Under the pieces are notes generated by a model that did not search any database, was not told the origin of the DNA, and saw only the letters and a list, made by a program, of their open reading frames with translations. Below, piece after piece: positions 34,945 through 44,345 of a DNA stretch of 64,000 nucleotides (position 1 is its first letter; each line of letters opens with the position of its first letter). The position numbers were made by a program, and so were the translations under genes. Origin of the DNA: Acidobacteriota bacterium (GTDB lineage Bacteria; Acidobacteriota; Blastocatellia; Pyrinomonadales; Pyrinomonadaceae); the NCBI GenBank assembly GCA_003222895.1, contig QHXI01000116.1:1-64000 (forward strand), written 5' to 3'.

Positions 34945-35898
34945 CTAGTTTGGCGGAAAACCCTCGTTCAGCTTCTCGTAAGAATTTCCCACGCGCCGGT
35001 AATATCCCGGACCATCCGGCCCGGTGGGATTATAGTCGCTGTACGAAGCTTCCCAATGGTCGCCCGTCGAAGGCGAATAGACATTTTGAAATCCCATCGT
35101 CGCCTCTTCTCGCTTCCGCGACATCTCGCGTTCGATTTGATCTTTCGAGCTGCCTTGCGGCCGTCGCGTGCTGCTTTCCTGCGCGGGAAACAAGTGCTTT
35201 GTACAGCGAATGGAAGCAGCTACATCGTACACGACGTTTTTGTTTTCCTCCCACTTCGACGCATCGGTCGCGCCCATGTGATACGCGACTATGTAGGAAG
35301 ATGGATCGTCAGTCTCGAAAGTTTGATAGAGCACGAATCCCTGAACCGGTTTCCCGCGCATGTTCGCTCGCCAATAGCGCAACGTGTAGCCTTCGACTGA
35401 ACGGGTGTCGTTGTCGAGCGCAAACCCTGTCGCGCCGTTCGCTTCGAGCATCGTTTGCAAAAATCTCTCGGGCGTTCCAGTGCCGTAGTAGTCCTGACCC
35501 AATGACGGTTCTGTGCGCGGCGCGGCCACGATTCCATACGACGCCGACATCGATTGATCCGGTGAAGCGAGATCGACACCGATGCCGACGCGTTGTTCGT
35601 TGCCGGCTATCGTCCAATCCGATGGAGCTAACGCGGTGCAACTGCTCCACGTCTTCGCGACGGTTTGGATACCGTGATCGTCGACCAGCTTCACATCTCC
35701 GCGGCTAAAAATTCCCGGGCGCGGACGGCGCGGTCCAGTGGCGCCAGAGCCGGGAAATCTGTAATACACAATACCCGCCGCGATTATGACGATCAGGACA
35801 GCCAATAGGCCAATGCTGCCGCAGCCGATCAAGATCCACGGTAAGTAGTTTGTTTCACCCGGTTGCTTCGGCGCTGGTTGATTCAGGGGACTTGTCAT
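34945..35898 (-). CDS. Single-pass membrane protein of unknown function
   Basis: 317 residues. A proline-rich N-terminus is followed by one transmembrane helix (about 20-45, ILIGCGSIGLLAVLIVIIAA). The outer part has a globular domain with QTVAKTWSSCTALAPSDWTI and paired cysteines, then a charged region and a C-terminal block with GDHWEASYSDYNPTGPDG. No family recognised. It begins six bases after the M20 peptidase stop, so the two are probably co-transcribed. Confidence 0.65.
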   Translation of the reverse strand: MTSPLNQPAPKQPGETNYLPWILIGCGSIGLLAVLIVIIAAGIVYYRFPGSGATGPRRPRPGIFSRGDVKLVDDHGIQTVAKTWSSCTALAPSDWTIAGNEQRVGIGVDLASPDQSMSASYGIVAAPRTEPSLGQDYYGTGTPERFLQTMLEANGATGFALDNDTRSVEGYTLRYWRANMRGKPVQGFVLYQTFETDDPSSYIVAYHMGATDASKWEENKNVVYDVAASIRCTKHLFPAQESSTRRPQGSSKDQIEREMSRKREEATMGFQNVYSPSTGDHWEASYSDYNPTGPDGPGYYRRVGNSYEKLNEGFPPN

Positions 35899-35904
35899 GT
35901 CGAT

Positions 35905-37245
35905 TTACTTCTTCATTAATTCGAGCACGGCCGTCGTCATCGCTTTGATTCCCGTGCGCAGGGTTGGTTCGGGCAACGGCTCGAACAAACTTGAGTGCAG
36001 GGAAGGCAGAGGCTTACCTGACTTGCGGCTTGCTTCAATTCTTTCAGGCGCCATTGCGCCCAACCAGAAATAGAATGAAGGAATCTGGTGGTCCAGACTG
36101 AGGTGGCCGAAATCTTCACTGGCCATTAACGGCGACGATTTGATTACGTTGTCTGTGCCGATCGCTTTGCCGATCGCCGCCGCCAGTCGCTCCGTCAATT
36201 TTGGATCGTTGTAGAGCGACGGCGCATTCTCGCTCTCGATTACTTTCATAATCGGCGCGCGATCTTCAGGAACGCCGGCGGCCATTGCGACACCTTTTGC
36301 GATGCGTTCAATCGAAGCCAGGATGCGCTGGCGTACTTCTTCTTTGTAAGTTCTGATTGTTAGTTGCAGCACGACTTCGTCCGGGATGATGTTGCGTTTG
36401 GTACCGCCATGAATAGAGCCAATCGTCACGACCGCCGGATCGAGCGGCGAGTTTTCACGACTGATGATTGTTTGCAGAGCCAGAATCGTTTGCGAGGCGA
36501 TCACGATTGGATCTTTGGTGGCTTCAGGTTTGGAGCCGTGCCCGCCGAGTCCGCGAATGATCAAATCGACTGAGGTGGAACTCGCCATGGCATAGCCGGG
36601 AACGTACAAGATCTTGCCTGCCTCTGCGTCTGCGCTATCGTGCAGACCGATTGTGAAATCAGGCTTCGGAAAGCGCGTGTACAGTCCGTCGGCCAGCATT
36701 GCTTTCGCTCCGTCGACGGTCTCCTCGGCGGGTTGGCCAATCAATACCAACGTGCCATGCCATTGATCTTTGAGCGTCGCCAGAATCTTCGCAACTCCGA
36801 TCAGATTCGTAATGTGAACGTCGTGACCGCACGCGTGCATGACGCTAACTTCCTGCCCCGATTCGTTCTTTGTCTTTACTTTGCTGGCGTAGGGAACGTT
36901 GTTCTTCTCCTCAACCGGTAACGCGTCAATGTCCGCACGGACCAGAACGGTTGGACCATCGCCGTTCTTCATGACCGCGACAACGCCATAACCTGTGAAC
37001 TGCGGCCGATCGTATTTACCGATATGTTCAGTCACCGCGTAACCGAACGAACGCAGCCGGCCGGCAAGGAACGCAGATGTTTTATCTTCGTAATGCGAAA
37101 GTTCCGGCGCGGCGTGCAGCATCTTGTAGGTGCCGACGAGTTGGGCGATCTCACGATCGATCACCGCGTCGAGCGATTGTTGGGCGAAGGCTGGAACTGC
37201 GCACAAGGTCGTAACCAGGATGGCAATAGCAATTGGTGTTTTCAT
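35905..37245 (-). CDS. Secreted M20 family metallohydrolase
   Basis: 446 residues with signal peptide (AIAILVTTLCAVPAFAQ). M20D/amidohydrolase motifs: HACGHDVHI, IGQPAEET, GLHDSADAEAG, and GSKPEATKDP for the lid region; FGHLS contributes a late metal ligand. These enzymes hydrolyse N-acyl amino acids or peptides with two metal ions. The substrate is not predictable. It lies in a minus-strand series accD-folC-nudix-M20-membrane protein-yraN. Confidence 0.88.
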   Translation of the reverse strand: MKTPIAIAILVTTLCAVPAFAQQSLDAVIDREIAQLVGTYKMLHAAPELSHYEDKTSAFLAGRLRSFGYAVTEHIGKYDRPQFTGYGVVAVMKNGDGPTVLVRADIDALPVEEKNNVPYASKVKTKNESGQEVSVMHACGHDVHITNLIGVAKILATLKDQWHGTLVLIGQPAEETVDGAKAMLADGLYTRFPKPDFTIGLHDSADAEAGKILYVPGYAMASSTSVDLIIRGLGGHGSKPEATKDPIVIASQTILALQTIISRENSPLDPAVVTIGSIHGGTKRNIIPDEVVLQLTIRTYKEEVRQRILASIERIAKGVAMAAGVPEDRAPIMKVIESENAPSLYNDPKLTERLAAAIGKAIGTDNVIKSSPLMASEDFGHLSLDHQIPSFYFWLGAMAPERIEASRKSGKPLPSLHSSLFEPLPEPTLRTGIKAMTTAVLELMKK

Positions 37246-37317
37246 TTTGATCCAACTGAAGGCGGACTTTTCGCCGTCAAGATACTCCAGTGAAATGTGT
37301 TAGGACAAGCGGCACGT

Positions 37318-37893
37318 TCACACGGCTGGATATTCGGGCGCCAGGGTTATGACGCCAAGTCGCGGTGCGGCCAACAGCAAGCCGATGATTGTCTTCGCAT
37401 CCTCGATCTCGCCTTCGGTGATCATCTGCAGCGCGCGGTCGACGGGAACACGAACCACTTCGATGAACTCATCGTCTTCAAGGCGCTGCGCAGTTTCCGT
37501 GAGTTCGGTCGCGAGATACAGCCACATCTTTTCTTCACAGTAACCAGGGCTTACAAAAAACTCGGAAAGCTTTTCGAGTTTACCGGCGCGCACGCCAAGC
37601 TCTTCTTCGAGTTCGCGGGCGGCGCCAACTTCAGGGCATTCCCGGTCGTTAAGGGTCCCGGCTGGCAACTCCAGCAGATATTTCACCGCGGGATGACGAT
37701 ATTGGCGGACCAGCGCAATCGTCCCGTCATCGTAGGCCGGCAAGATAACCGCGCTGCCGGGATGATGGACAACCTCGCGAACGTAAGTCTGATCGCGTTC
37801 GCGAACGGTGTCGACCGTTACATCGAACACGCGCCCTGCGAAAACTTTTTTTGAATCAATGAATTCAGGTGTGTCAGGCATGATGTAGCACAA
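37318..37893 (-). CDS. NUDIX hydrolase, ADP-ribose pyrophosphatase-like
   Basis: 191 residues. The Nudix box is complete: GTLNDRE, seven residues, then RELEEELGV, which fits Gx5Ex7REUxEExGU. A leading GSAVILPAYDDGTIALVRQY and downstream FFVSPGYCEEKM place it with ADP-ribose/sugar-nucleotide pyrophosphatases. Cytoplasmic housecleaning role. It lies 49 bases after folC. Confidence 0.92.
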   Translation of the reverse strand: MCYIMPDTPEFIDSKKVFAGRVFDVTVDTVRERDQTYVREVVHHPGSAVILPAYDDGTIALVRQYRHPAVKYLLELPAGTLNDRECPEVGAARELEEELGVRAGKLEKLSEFFVSPGYCEEKMWLYLATELTETAQRLEDDEFIEVVRVPVDRALQMITEGEIEDAKTIIGLLLAAPRLGVITLAPEYPAV

Positions 37894-37942
37894 TTTGGTA
37901 AATTGCGATGAGCGCGCAAATGATCAGTTCGCGACTCAAAGT

Positions 37943-39223
37943 CTAGTGCTGTATTTCGCGGCGAGCAACAGCGGCGATTTCGGCCTGAAGAATCTGCTGC
38001 GCCGCGCCCACCAGATAGAGCGAACCCGTTATTAAGATTAAGTCGTCAGCTTTGGTGATCTCGCGTGCAATTTGCAACGCCTCGTTTACCGATAATGATT
38101 CAAAGATTCTTCGTTGATCGAGATCGGACGGCACGGCAGTCCTTAAATCTTCGACTGACGCAGCGCGCGGATTATCGATCTCAGTCAGGATCAATTTGTT
38201 CGCATTTGGAAAAAGGATCGTCGCCATCTCGCTCAATCGTTTGTCGCGCATCGCGCCGAAGATCATCGTTATCGGTGGCTGAACGAATTCATCAAGATAA
38301 TGTTTCAAAGCGGTCGCGGCTGCTGGATTATGCGCGCCGTCAAAGAGAATTTGCGGTTTGCTTTCCCAAAACTCCAGGCGTCCCGGATGCTTCGCGCCGC
38401 TCAACCCTTTGATAATTGCTTCCCGCGAAATTAGAAATCCACTTTCGCGCAAGACTTCAGCCAAGCCAACTGCCACCTCAGCGTTGTCAGTCTGATGGCG
38501 GCCAGGCAATCCTAACTGCAAGTCATCGTTAAGCGCGGTTCGAGGCTCGACGAGTCGCAGCGTGACCTCGACATCTTTACATCGCCGGATAATTACGGAC
38601 ACGGCTTCTGCCGCTTGCGGTGCGATCACCGCGGTCACGCCCGGCCGAATGATCGCTGCTTTCTCTGCCGCAATTTCTTCAATCGTGTGGCCGAGGTACT
38701 CTTCATGATCCATCGCGATTTGCGTAATTGCGACGATTTCGGCATGCGCTGCAGTCGTTGAATCAAGTCGCCCGCCGAGCCCGGTCTCAAGAATCGCCAA
38801 TTGGACTCTTGCTTCACGAAATGCAAGCAGCGCTATAGCGGTCATGTGTTCGAAAAAAGTCGGAAGCGTTTCCAGCTCGCCGCTGCGCATAAGTTGTTCG
38901 GCGGTTGTCTTAACTTCGTTGGTGAGTCGCGCGAAATCGTCTTCTGAAATCGGCCGGCCATCGATCTTGATTCGCTCGGTGATAGAAACCAGGTGCGGAG
39001 AAGTGAAGAGCCCGGTTCGAATTCGAGCGGCGAGACAAATTGAATCGAGAAATGCAGCCGTCGAACCCTTTCCGTTCGTACCGGCAATCTGCACGGCGGG
39101 AAAACTGTGATGCGGACTTCCGAGAGCGTTAAGGAGCGTTTCAGTGTTTGTGAGGCCGAGCTTAATCGCGAGCGTCTCGTGACCGAGACTAAGGAGATAT
39201 GAAAGGGCGTCTTCGAACCGCAT
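37943..39223 (-). CDS. folC: Dihydrofolate/folylpolyglutamate synthase
   Basis: ATP-dependent ligase of folate metabolism. 426 residues: P-loop in IAGTNGKGSTAAFL, TSPHLVSITERI, the ATP/folate loop LETGLGGRLDSTTAA, and DGAHNPAAATAL in the C-terminal domain. The ATG at 39223 directly abuts a heptamer repeat and is not preceded by an evident Shine-Dalgarno. accD lies 10 bases upstream, an order common in bacteria. Confidence 0.95.
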   Translation of the reverse strand: MRFEDALSYLLSLGHETLAIKLGLTNTETLLNALGSPHHSFPAVQIAGTNGKGSTAAFLDSICLAARIRTGLFTSPHLVSITERIKIDGRPISEDDFARLTNEVKTTAEQLMRSGELETLPTFFEHMTAIALLAFREARVQLAILETGLGGRLDSTTAAHAEIVAITQIAMDHEEYLGHTIEEIAAEKAAIIRPGVTAVIAPQAAEAVSVIIRRCKDVEVTLRLVEPRTALNDDLQLGLPGRHQTDNAEVAVGLAEVLRESGFLISREAIIKGLSGAKHPGRLEFWESKPQILFDGAHNPAAATALKHYLDEFVQPPITMIFGAMRDKRLSEMATILFPNANKLILTEIDNPRAASVEDLRTAVPSDLDQRRIFESLSVNEALQIAREITKADDLILITGSLYLVGAAQQILQAEIAAVARREIQH

Positions 39224-39233
39224 GTTTCACGTT

Positions 39234-40145
<912 letters not shown>

Positions 40146-40153
40146 AGCGAAAC

Positions 40154-40184
40154 CAGAATTCAGGAGTCAGAATTCAGAAGTCAG
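40154..40184. repeat. Heptamer tandem repeat upstream of accD (single arm)
   Basis: CAGAATT, CAGGAGT, CAGAATT, CAGAAGT, CAG in exact period 7, ending eight bases from the accD start. There is no inverted second arm, but GAATTC is itself palindromic. Confidence 0.75.
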
Positions 40185-40541
40185 CATCAAAAACAAGGTT
40201 CAATTAAGATTGAGGAAGGGTAGCACAAAGGCCGCGGTTACAGAACCGGGGAGTCGTAACGATTGGTTTCCCCGTTAACGGTTTAGTTAAGGGTTGAGGG
40301 CGCGCAAATATGACAACCCGGGCCAACAGCCAGGTACAGACGCGATCCGAACGCCGGGCACTGAGGGTGCGTAATAGACCGACAAATGAAGAAGGTTCAC
40401 GTCGGACTTCACACCTTCGGTGCGCCGTCGTTCGCAAGTATGCAGTCACCGGGGCGATGACCAAAGCTCCTTCCTTTTAGCGACTGAGGAGCTTGACTCT
40501 CGTTACGCTCTGGCGGTTCCGATCGACTTAGAGCCAGTCGG
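40185..40541. other. Intergenic region upstream of accD
   Basis: No convincing gene. A small hairpin AAGCTCCT/AGGAGCTT (about 40466-40494) and an 86-codon minus-strand frame with basic, unconvincing composition are present. It may hold the accD promoter or a remnant of a mobile element, but nothing can be named. Confidence 0.4.
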
Positions 40542-41681
40542 TCAGGATACTAGATAACCCCATACGCTGACTTTGCGGACAGTCGGGGCCCGGTTGTAAA
40601 CAAACACCTCAACAAAAGGCCCCATTACCGGAAGCCGAGCTATATAGCTACTGATGTTGGGTGGACTGCCATGCCACGAACCACTGCCTGAAACCTCAAT
40701 GAAGTTCGTGGCTTGAGGGCCCGCCAAATTCGCCTCCAGACTGACGTAGCGCCGCGCGCCCATGCCTCCATTAGCGTCGAACGCGAAAACGACGCCTAGA
40801 TCAACCGGCAGTTCGCTGGCGGTGTTTTGGTTGAACTGCACGAAGATATTAATGAAGCGATAGCCGTCGATGCCGGCGTACGGGGGCAAGCTGATGCCTA
40901 CGCTCGCAGGCACCTCATGGTCCGTCATGAATTTTACGACTCTGGTGCAAGCAAGCTCACACGTGTTTACGCCATGGGTATCGACTGGCTTGCGGGTCGC
41001 GACACTCAGAATTTGACCTTGAGCATCCCGGTCAATCACATCCATCCCTCCGGTCGACGTAAAAACGCTGTGTGACGCATTACCGTTAATGTCAGTAACC
41101 GTCAGACCCATTGCCGTTCCTTCAGTGGTGACGGTAAAGCCTGACTCGGACTGGTTAAGGCTAAGCTGGGTGACCAGAAACGGCAGGAAACCGAAACGGT
41201 TGTGGGTCGTTCCTGTGTAAATACCTGATCCCTCAGCACGGTCGCCGGCCTCGCTGAAGGCGACTAATCCGCCGCCGCTATTCACAAAGTTGATTAGCTC
41301 GGCGGAACGGGAATTTAAGATATCCAGCTCGTCCTGTCGCAGCCAGCCACCGTAATCTGACGCAACCACGACCGCGTCATAGTCAGCGAAGTTCACGGTG
41401 GTCAGGTCCAAGGTGGTCGGCGAAGTTGCGTCTGAGCGCGGAGATGTCGGCGCCACAGCAATCTGGCACGGGAAGCCGGCATCGATCATGCCCAGGCGCG
41501 GGTCACTCTGGTCCCCATTTGGATTTCTCAAGTCGGTGACCAACAGCAACTTGGGGCTCGGTTTGTTGAAGGTGACATAGGCGACGGCCCGTTGGATGAT
41601 GCGCCGTGCGCCTGTATTGTTGGCACCTGGTGTATGCGCATGATAATCGGGGTCATGCCCGGTGACGAAAATTCCTCCCAT
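40542..41681 (-). CDS. GATase/ThuA-like protein of unknown function
   Basis: 379 residues. The first part (GIFVTGHDPDYHAH, LLVTDLRNP, DYDAVVVASDYGG, INFVNSGGGLVAFSE) looks like a Rossmann-type glutamine-amidotransferase-like or ThuA-like domain. The rest is beta-rich and ends NRAPTVRKVSVWGY. There is no signal peptide and no catalytic triad can be assigned. It is isolated between two gene-poor stretches of about 400 and 500 bases and its composition differs from the flanking housekeeping genes, which suggests an acquired gene. A stem GATGTCGGC/GCCGACATC lies upstream at 41852-41891. Confidence 0.6.
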   Translation of the reverse strand: MGGIFVTGHDPDYHAHTPGANNTGARRIIQRAVAYVTFNKPSPKLLLVTDLRNPNGDQSDPRLGMIDAGFPCQIAVAPTSPRSDATSPTTLDLTTVNFADYDAVVVASDYGGWLRQDELDILNSRSAELINFVNSGGGLVAFSEAGDRAEGSGIYTGTTHNRFGFLPFLVTQLSLNQSESGFTVTTEGTAMGLTVTDINGNASHSVFTSTGGMDVIDRDAQGQILSVATRKPVDTHGVNTCELACTRVVKFMTDHEVPASVGISLPPYAGIDGYRFINIFVQFNQNTASELPVDLGVVFAFDANGGMGARRYVSLEANLAGPQATNFIEVSGSGSWHGSPPNISSYIARLPVMGPFVEVFVYNRAPTVRKVSVWGYLVS

Positions 41682-42185
41682 ACTGTTTCTCCTCTCTTGT
41701 TTCTAGGTGAAGTAACGACGAGATGCTGTTTGGGCATCTCTGTTTGCGTCAACGTGAGGACTGCGATACCGGATCGCTGCCAACCGGTTTGGTGTTCCGG
41801 TGGTTACTTCCAGTCGCAACTCTCAGAGCAGACCTTTTCATGGTCTAGCTCGATGTCGGCCAAAGATTTTTATGTTCTATGAGCCGACATCCGTGCGGAC
41901 AGTTATGGACTAGCGAGGACTAAGGACTTCAACAAAAGAAACTTTGCCTAACGTTCTAATAACTAATACATCGGCCTAACTTGGGACGGCCGAATCATAC
42001 CAATGGGTCCGAACAATGACAAGGTTTGAGAGAGTCTGCAATGTTTCTCGCAGGCGTGAGGGATTATTCTCGTTGAAAAGCTTCGGCTAAGGCCTCTTCT
42101 TCGTCAGGCTCTGATCAATTTCAGCCTTAATGAGTTCAACACGATAAGGTTATGCGACTACAAAACAATGAAGGGAAACAGGCTG
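41682..42185. other. 504-base gap without a recognisable gene
   Basis: Contains a nine-base perfect stem GATGTCGGC (41852-41860) with GCCGACATC (41883-41891), upstream of the minus-strand gene, and otherwise AT-richer sequence. No coding frame, tRNA or known riboswitch was recognised. Confidence 0.4.
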
Positions 42186-42758
42186 TCAAAACTCAATCCC
42201 TTTTTGCGCGCGAATGCCGGCCTGAAACGGATGTTTGATTTCCGTCATCTCGGTCACGAGGTCGGCAGCGTCGATCAATTCTTTCGGTGCGTCGCGGCCG
42301 GTGACGACGATATGGATCGAAGGTTGGCGTTCGCGCGCGGCGCGAATGTCTGCGAGCACTTCGTCGACGGCGAGCAGGTTGTAGCTCAGAACGTAAACCA
42401 GTTCATCGAACACCAGCAGATCGTACTCGCCGCTACGAAGTTTTTCGACGCAGAGATCCCAGGTGTGGCGCGCGGTTTGGCGATCCTGTTCGGGATTCTT
42501 TGTGTCCCAGGTGAAACCGTCGCCCATTGTGTGAACTTCGATTCCAAGCTTTTCGGCCGATAGGTGTTCGCCATAACGATCCTTACGCGATTTCATGAAC
42601 TGAATCATGCAGCAGCGCAGATCTTGTCCGGCAGCCCGCATCATTAAGCCAAGGGCGCACGTCGTTTTGCCTTTTCCATTTCCGGTATGAACGATGAGGA
42701 GACCGCGAGTGTTTTCCTGATAATCAGCGCGACGCCATTTGTATTTCCGTTCGACCAT
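42186..42758 (-). CDS. cobO: Cob(I)alamin adenosyltransferase
   Basis: CobO/BtuR-type enzyme that transfers the adenosyl group of ATP to cob(I)alamin or corrinoid intermediates. 190 residues from ATG 42758. HTGNGKGKTTCALGLMMRA is the P-loop; FDELVYVLSY and VVTGRDAPKELIDAADLVTE are family motifs. An upstream frame extension of 20 residues is encoded by a repeat and is unlikely to be translated. It follows nrnA by 37 bases, in the position often held by truB. No cobalamin synthesis genes are nearby, so a salvage role is likely. Confidence 0.93.
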   Translation of the reverse strand: MVERKYKWRRADYQENTRGLLIVHTGNGKGKTTCALGLMMRAAGQDLRCCMIQFMKSRKDRYGEHLSAEKLGIEVHTMGDGFTWDTKNPEQDRQTARHTWDLCVEKLRSGEYDLLVFDELVYVLSYNLLAVDEVLADIRAARERQPSIHIVVTGRDAPKELIDAADLVTEMTEIKHPFQAGIRAQKGIEF

Positions 42759-42760
42759 GG

Positions 42761-42842
42761 AGTCAGGACGGCCTGCGGTAGCGGGCCGGCCGGTTTTATT
42801 TCGTACAGGAAGGCCCACCCGCTACCGGAGGCGGTTCTGACA
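42761..42842. repeat. TGTCAG-ended inverted repeat, copy 3
   Basis: Left arm 42761-42791 and right arm 42811-42841 pair over 31 bases with about six mismatches; the core is CCGCTACCG. Its right end (TTCTGACA) matches the family ends; the left has AGTCAGGAC. It contains the stop codon of nrnA and ends two bases from the cobO start codon. Confidence 0.7.
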
Positions 42843-43824
42843 AGGCATCTTCCGTGATGTCCTTCGATCCATTCGAGCGTTTCACTGCGTCCTGCAATAG
42901 CGGCACGAGCTGATTCTCGATCTCGTCGGAAGAACCTTTCAGTGTGCAGCCCGCGGCGTTGCGATGGCCGCCGCCACCGAACTTTTCGGCGATCTTAGCG
43001 ACGTTCACGTCGCCTTTCGATCGAAGACTGGTGCGATAGACGCCGGGTGAAGTTTCTTTGAATAGAGCCGCAGCTTCAACTTCACCAACAGCGAGAGGAT
43101 AGTTGACGAAACCGTCAGCGTCTTCGTCACAAGCTTTCGCTTTTTGCTGCATGTCCATGGTGTGCCACATCCACGCCACATGACCAGTTTCGTCGCGTTT
43201 AGCAGTCGACAGGACGTGACTCAACAACTCGATCTTGGGCCATTGGTAGCTGCCGAAAATGGCTTCTGCGGTTTTCGCCGGTTTCACGCCGGTGCGAACT
43301 AGTTCGGATGCAATCTTGAAAGTGCGTTCGGTGGTGTTCGAGTAATGAAATGATCCGGTATCGGTGAGCAAGGCCGTGTAGACGCACTCAGCGATCTCTT
43401 TCGTCACGCGCACGCCCGTGGCTTTGCACAGGTTATAGATCATCTCGCCGACGGCCGAGGCGGTGGAATCGATCCAGTTGATCGAGCCAAACAGTTCAGT
43501 CGTCGAATGATGATCGATATTAACCACGAACTGTTTTTCCAAATCGATCAATCCGGGCCGATCGATGTCGGAACACTCGATGACGAATACTGCGTCGTAG
43601 GCGCGGTCAACGGCGGGCGTCACGCGAATCGTCTCAGCGCCCGGCAATTGCTGGTACGCGTGCGGGGCCGCGTCGCGCATGGTGACTTCAACGTCTTTGT
43701 TTAGCGCTTTCAGCAGCCAGAAGAGGCCCAGAGAAGAGCCGAGACTATCGCCGTCGGGACGAACGTGGGAAGTAATCGCAAAGCGATCCTTTTTTTCAAT
43801 CAGTTCAACTACCTGGCTAAGCAT
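42796..43824 (-). CDS. nrnA: DHH family nanoRNase / pAp phosphatase
   Basis: Bifunctional oligoribonuclease and 3'-phosphoadenosine 5'-phosphate phosphatase. ATG 43824 gives 342 residues. DHH motifs: SHVRPDGDSLGSSLGL, ECSDIDRP, NIDHHST, TDTGSFHYS, and GGGGHRNAAGC in the DHHA1 domain. The final residues EPPPVAGGPSCTK are atypical; they and the stop codon lie in a TGTCAG-type repeat, so the repeat has replaced the native end. A heptamer repeat lies nine bases upstream of the start. Confidence 0.93.
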   Translation of the reverse strand: MLSQVVELIEKKDRFAITSHVRPDGDSLGSSLGLFWLLKALNKDVEVTMRDAAPHAYQQLPGAETIRVTPAVDRAYDAVFVIECSDIDRPGLIDLEKQFVVNIDHHSTTELFGSINWIDSTASAVGEMIYNLCKATGVRVTKEIAECVYTALLTDTGSFHYSNTTERTFKIASELVRTGVKPAKTAEAIFGSYQWPKIELLSHVLSTAKRDETGHVAWMWHTMDMQQKAKACDEDADGFVNYPLAVGEVEAAALFKETSPGVYRTSLRSKGDVNVAKIAEKFGGGGHRNAAGCTLKGSSDEIENQLVPLLQDAVKRSNGSKDITEDALSEPPPVAGGPSCTK

Positions 43825-43833
43825 TAAGAGCAA

Positions 43834-43927
43834 GGATGAAGGATGAAGGATAAAGGATGAACCACGAAAGCGAATCGGCGCTTTCATGTCTCATTCTTCC
43901 GCCTTCATCCCTTCAATTCATCCCTCT
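43834..43927. repeat. Heptamer inverted repeat between rbfA and nrnA
   Basis: Left arm GGATGAA, GGATGAA, GGATAAA, GGATGAA (43834-43861) in exact period 7. The right arm (about 43891-43927) has TTCATCC-type units with looser spacing. It ends nine bases from the nrnA start codon, while the rbfA stop lies in the right arm. Confidence 0.8.
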
Positions 43928-44262
43928 TCCTTTCCAATTCCTTCAAGCAACGCATCGACGCGCGAGGCCTTCTCTTCGACGGTGTCGCGCACGAAGTGAA
44001 GCGCGGGAGTATGCCGCAAATTCAGCGCAAAGCCAAGTTGCTTGCGCACGTATGGCGCGGCCTGACTTAGAGCCAGCAGCGCCTTTTCATGTTCCTGCTC
44101 GTCACCCTGGACGGTCACGTAAACGCTCGCGTCGCGCAAGTCATCGGCGACCCGAACTTCTGTGACTGTGACGATCGCCAGTCGCGGATCCTCAAGTTCG
44201 TAACCGACAATCTGCGCGATTTCTTCGCGCAAAGTTTCGGCGATTCGCTCTGGCCTACGCAT
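43918..44262 (-). CDS. rbfA: 30S ribosome-binding factor A
   Basis: Small KH-domain protein needed for late 16S rRNA 5' end processing and cold adaptation. 114 residues from ATG 44262, MRRPERIAETLREEIAQIV; DPRLAIVTVTEVRVADDL and VRKQLGFALNLRHTPALHFV are the family signature. Upstream in-frame codons come from a repeat and are not part of it. Order infB-rbfA-nrnA is conserved in bacteria. The 30S subunit is its target. Confidence 0.94.
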   Translation of the reverse strand: MRRPERIAETLREEIAQIVGYELEDPRLAIVTVTEVRVADDLRDASVYVTVQGDEQEHEKALLALSQAAPYVRKQLGFALNLRHTPALHFVRDTVEEKASRVDALLEGIGKEEG

Positions 44263-44270
44263 ATCACAAT

Positions 44271-44344
44271 GATGAACGATGAACGCGGAGTGATGAACTA
44301 TTTCTGAAGATTCAGCGTTCATCATTCATAGTTCATCGTTGATT
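44271..44344. repeat. Heptamer inverted repeat between infB and rbfA
   Basis: Left arm GATGAAC, GATGAAC, GCGGAGT, GATGAAC (44271-44298); right arm GTTCATC, ATTCATA, GTTCATC, GTTGATT (44317-44344). It begins eight bases from the rbfA start and ends one base from the infB stop. Confidence 0.85.
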
Positions 44345-44345
44345 C

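Noticed and set aside
40204-40464. 86-codon minus-strand frame upstream of accD
   Set aside because: Basic composition, no ribosome binding site, no recognised domain.
42759-42818. N-terminal extension of cobO
   Set aside because: It is encoded by a repeat; homologues start near MVERKYKW.
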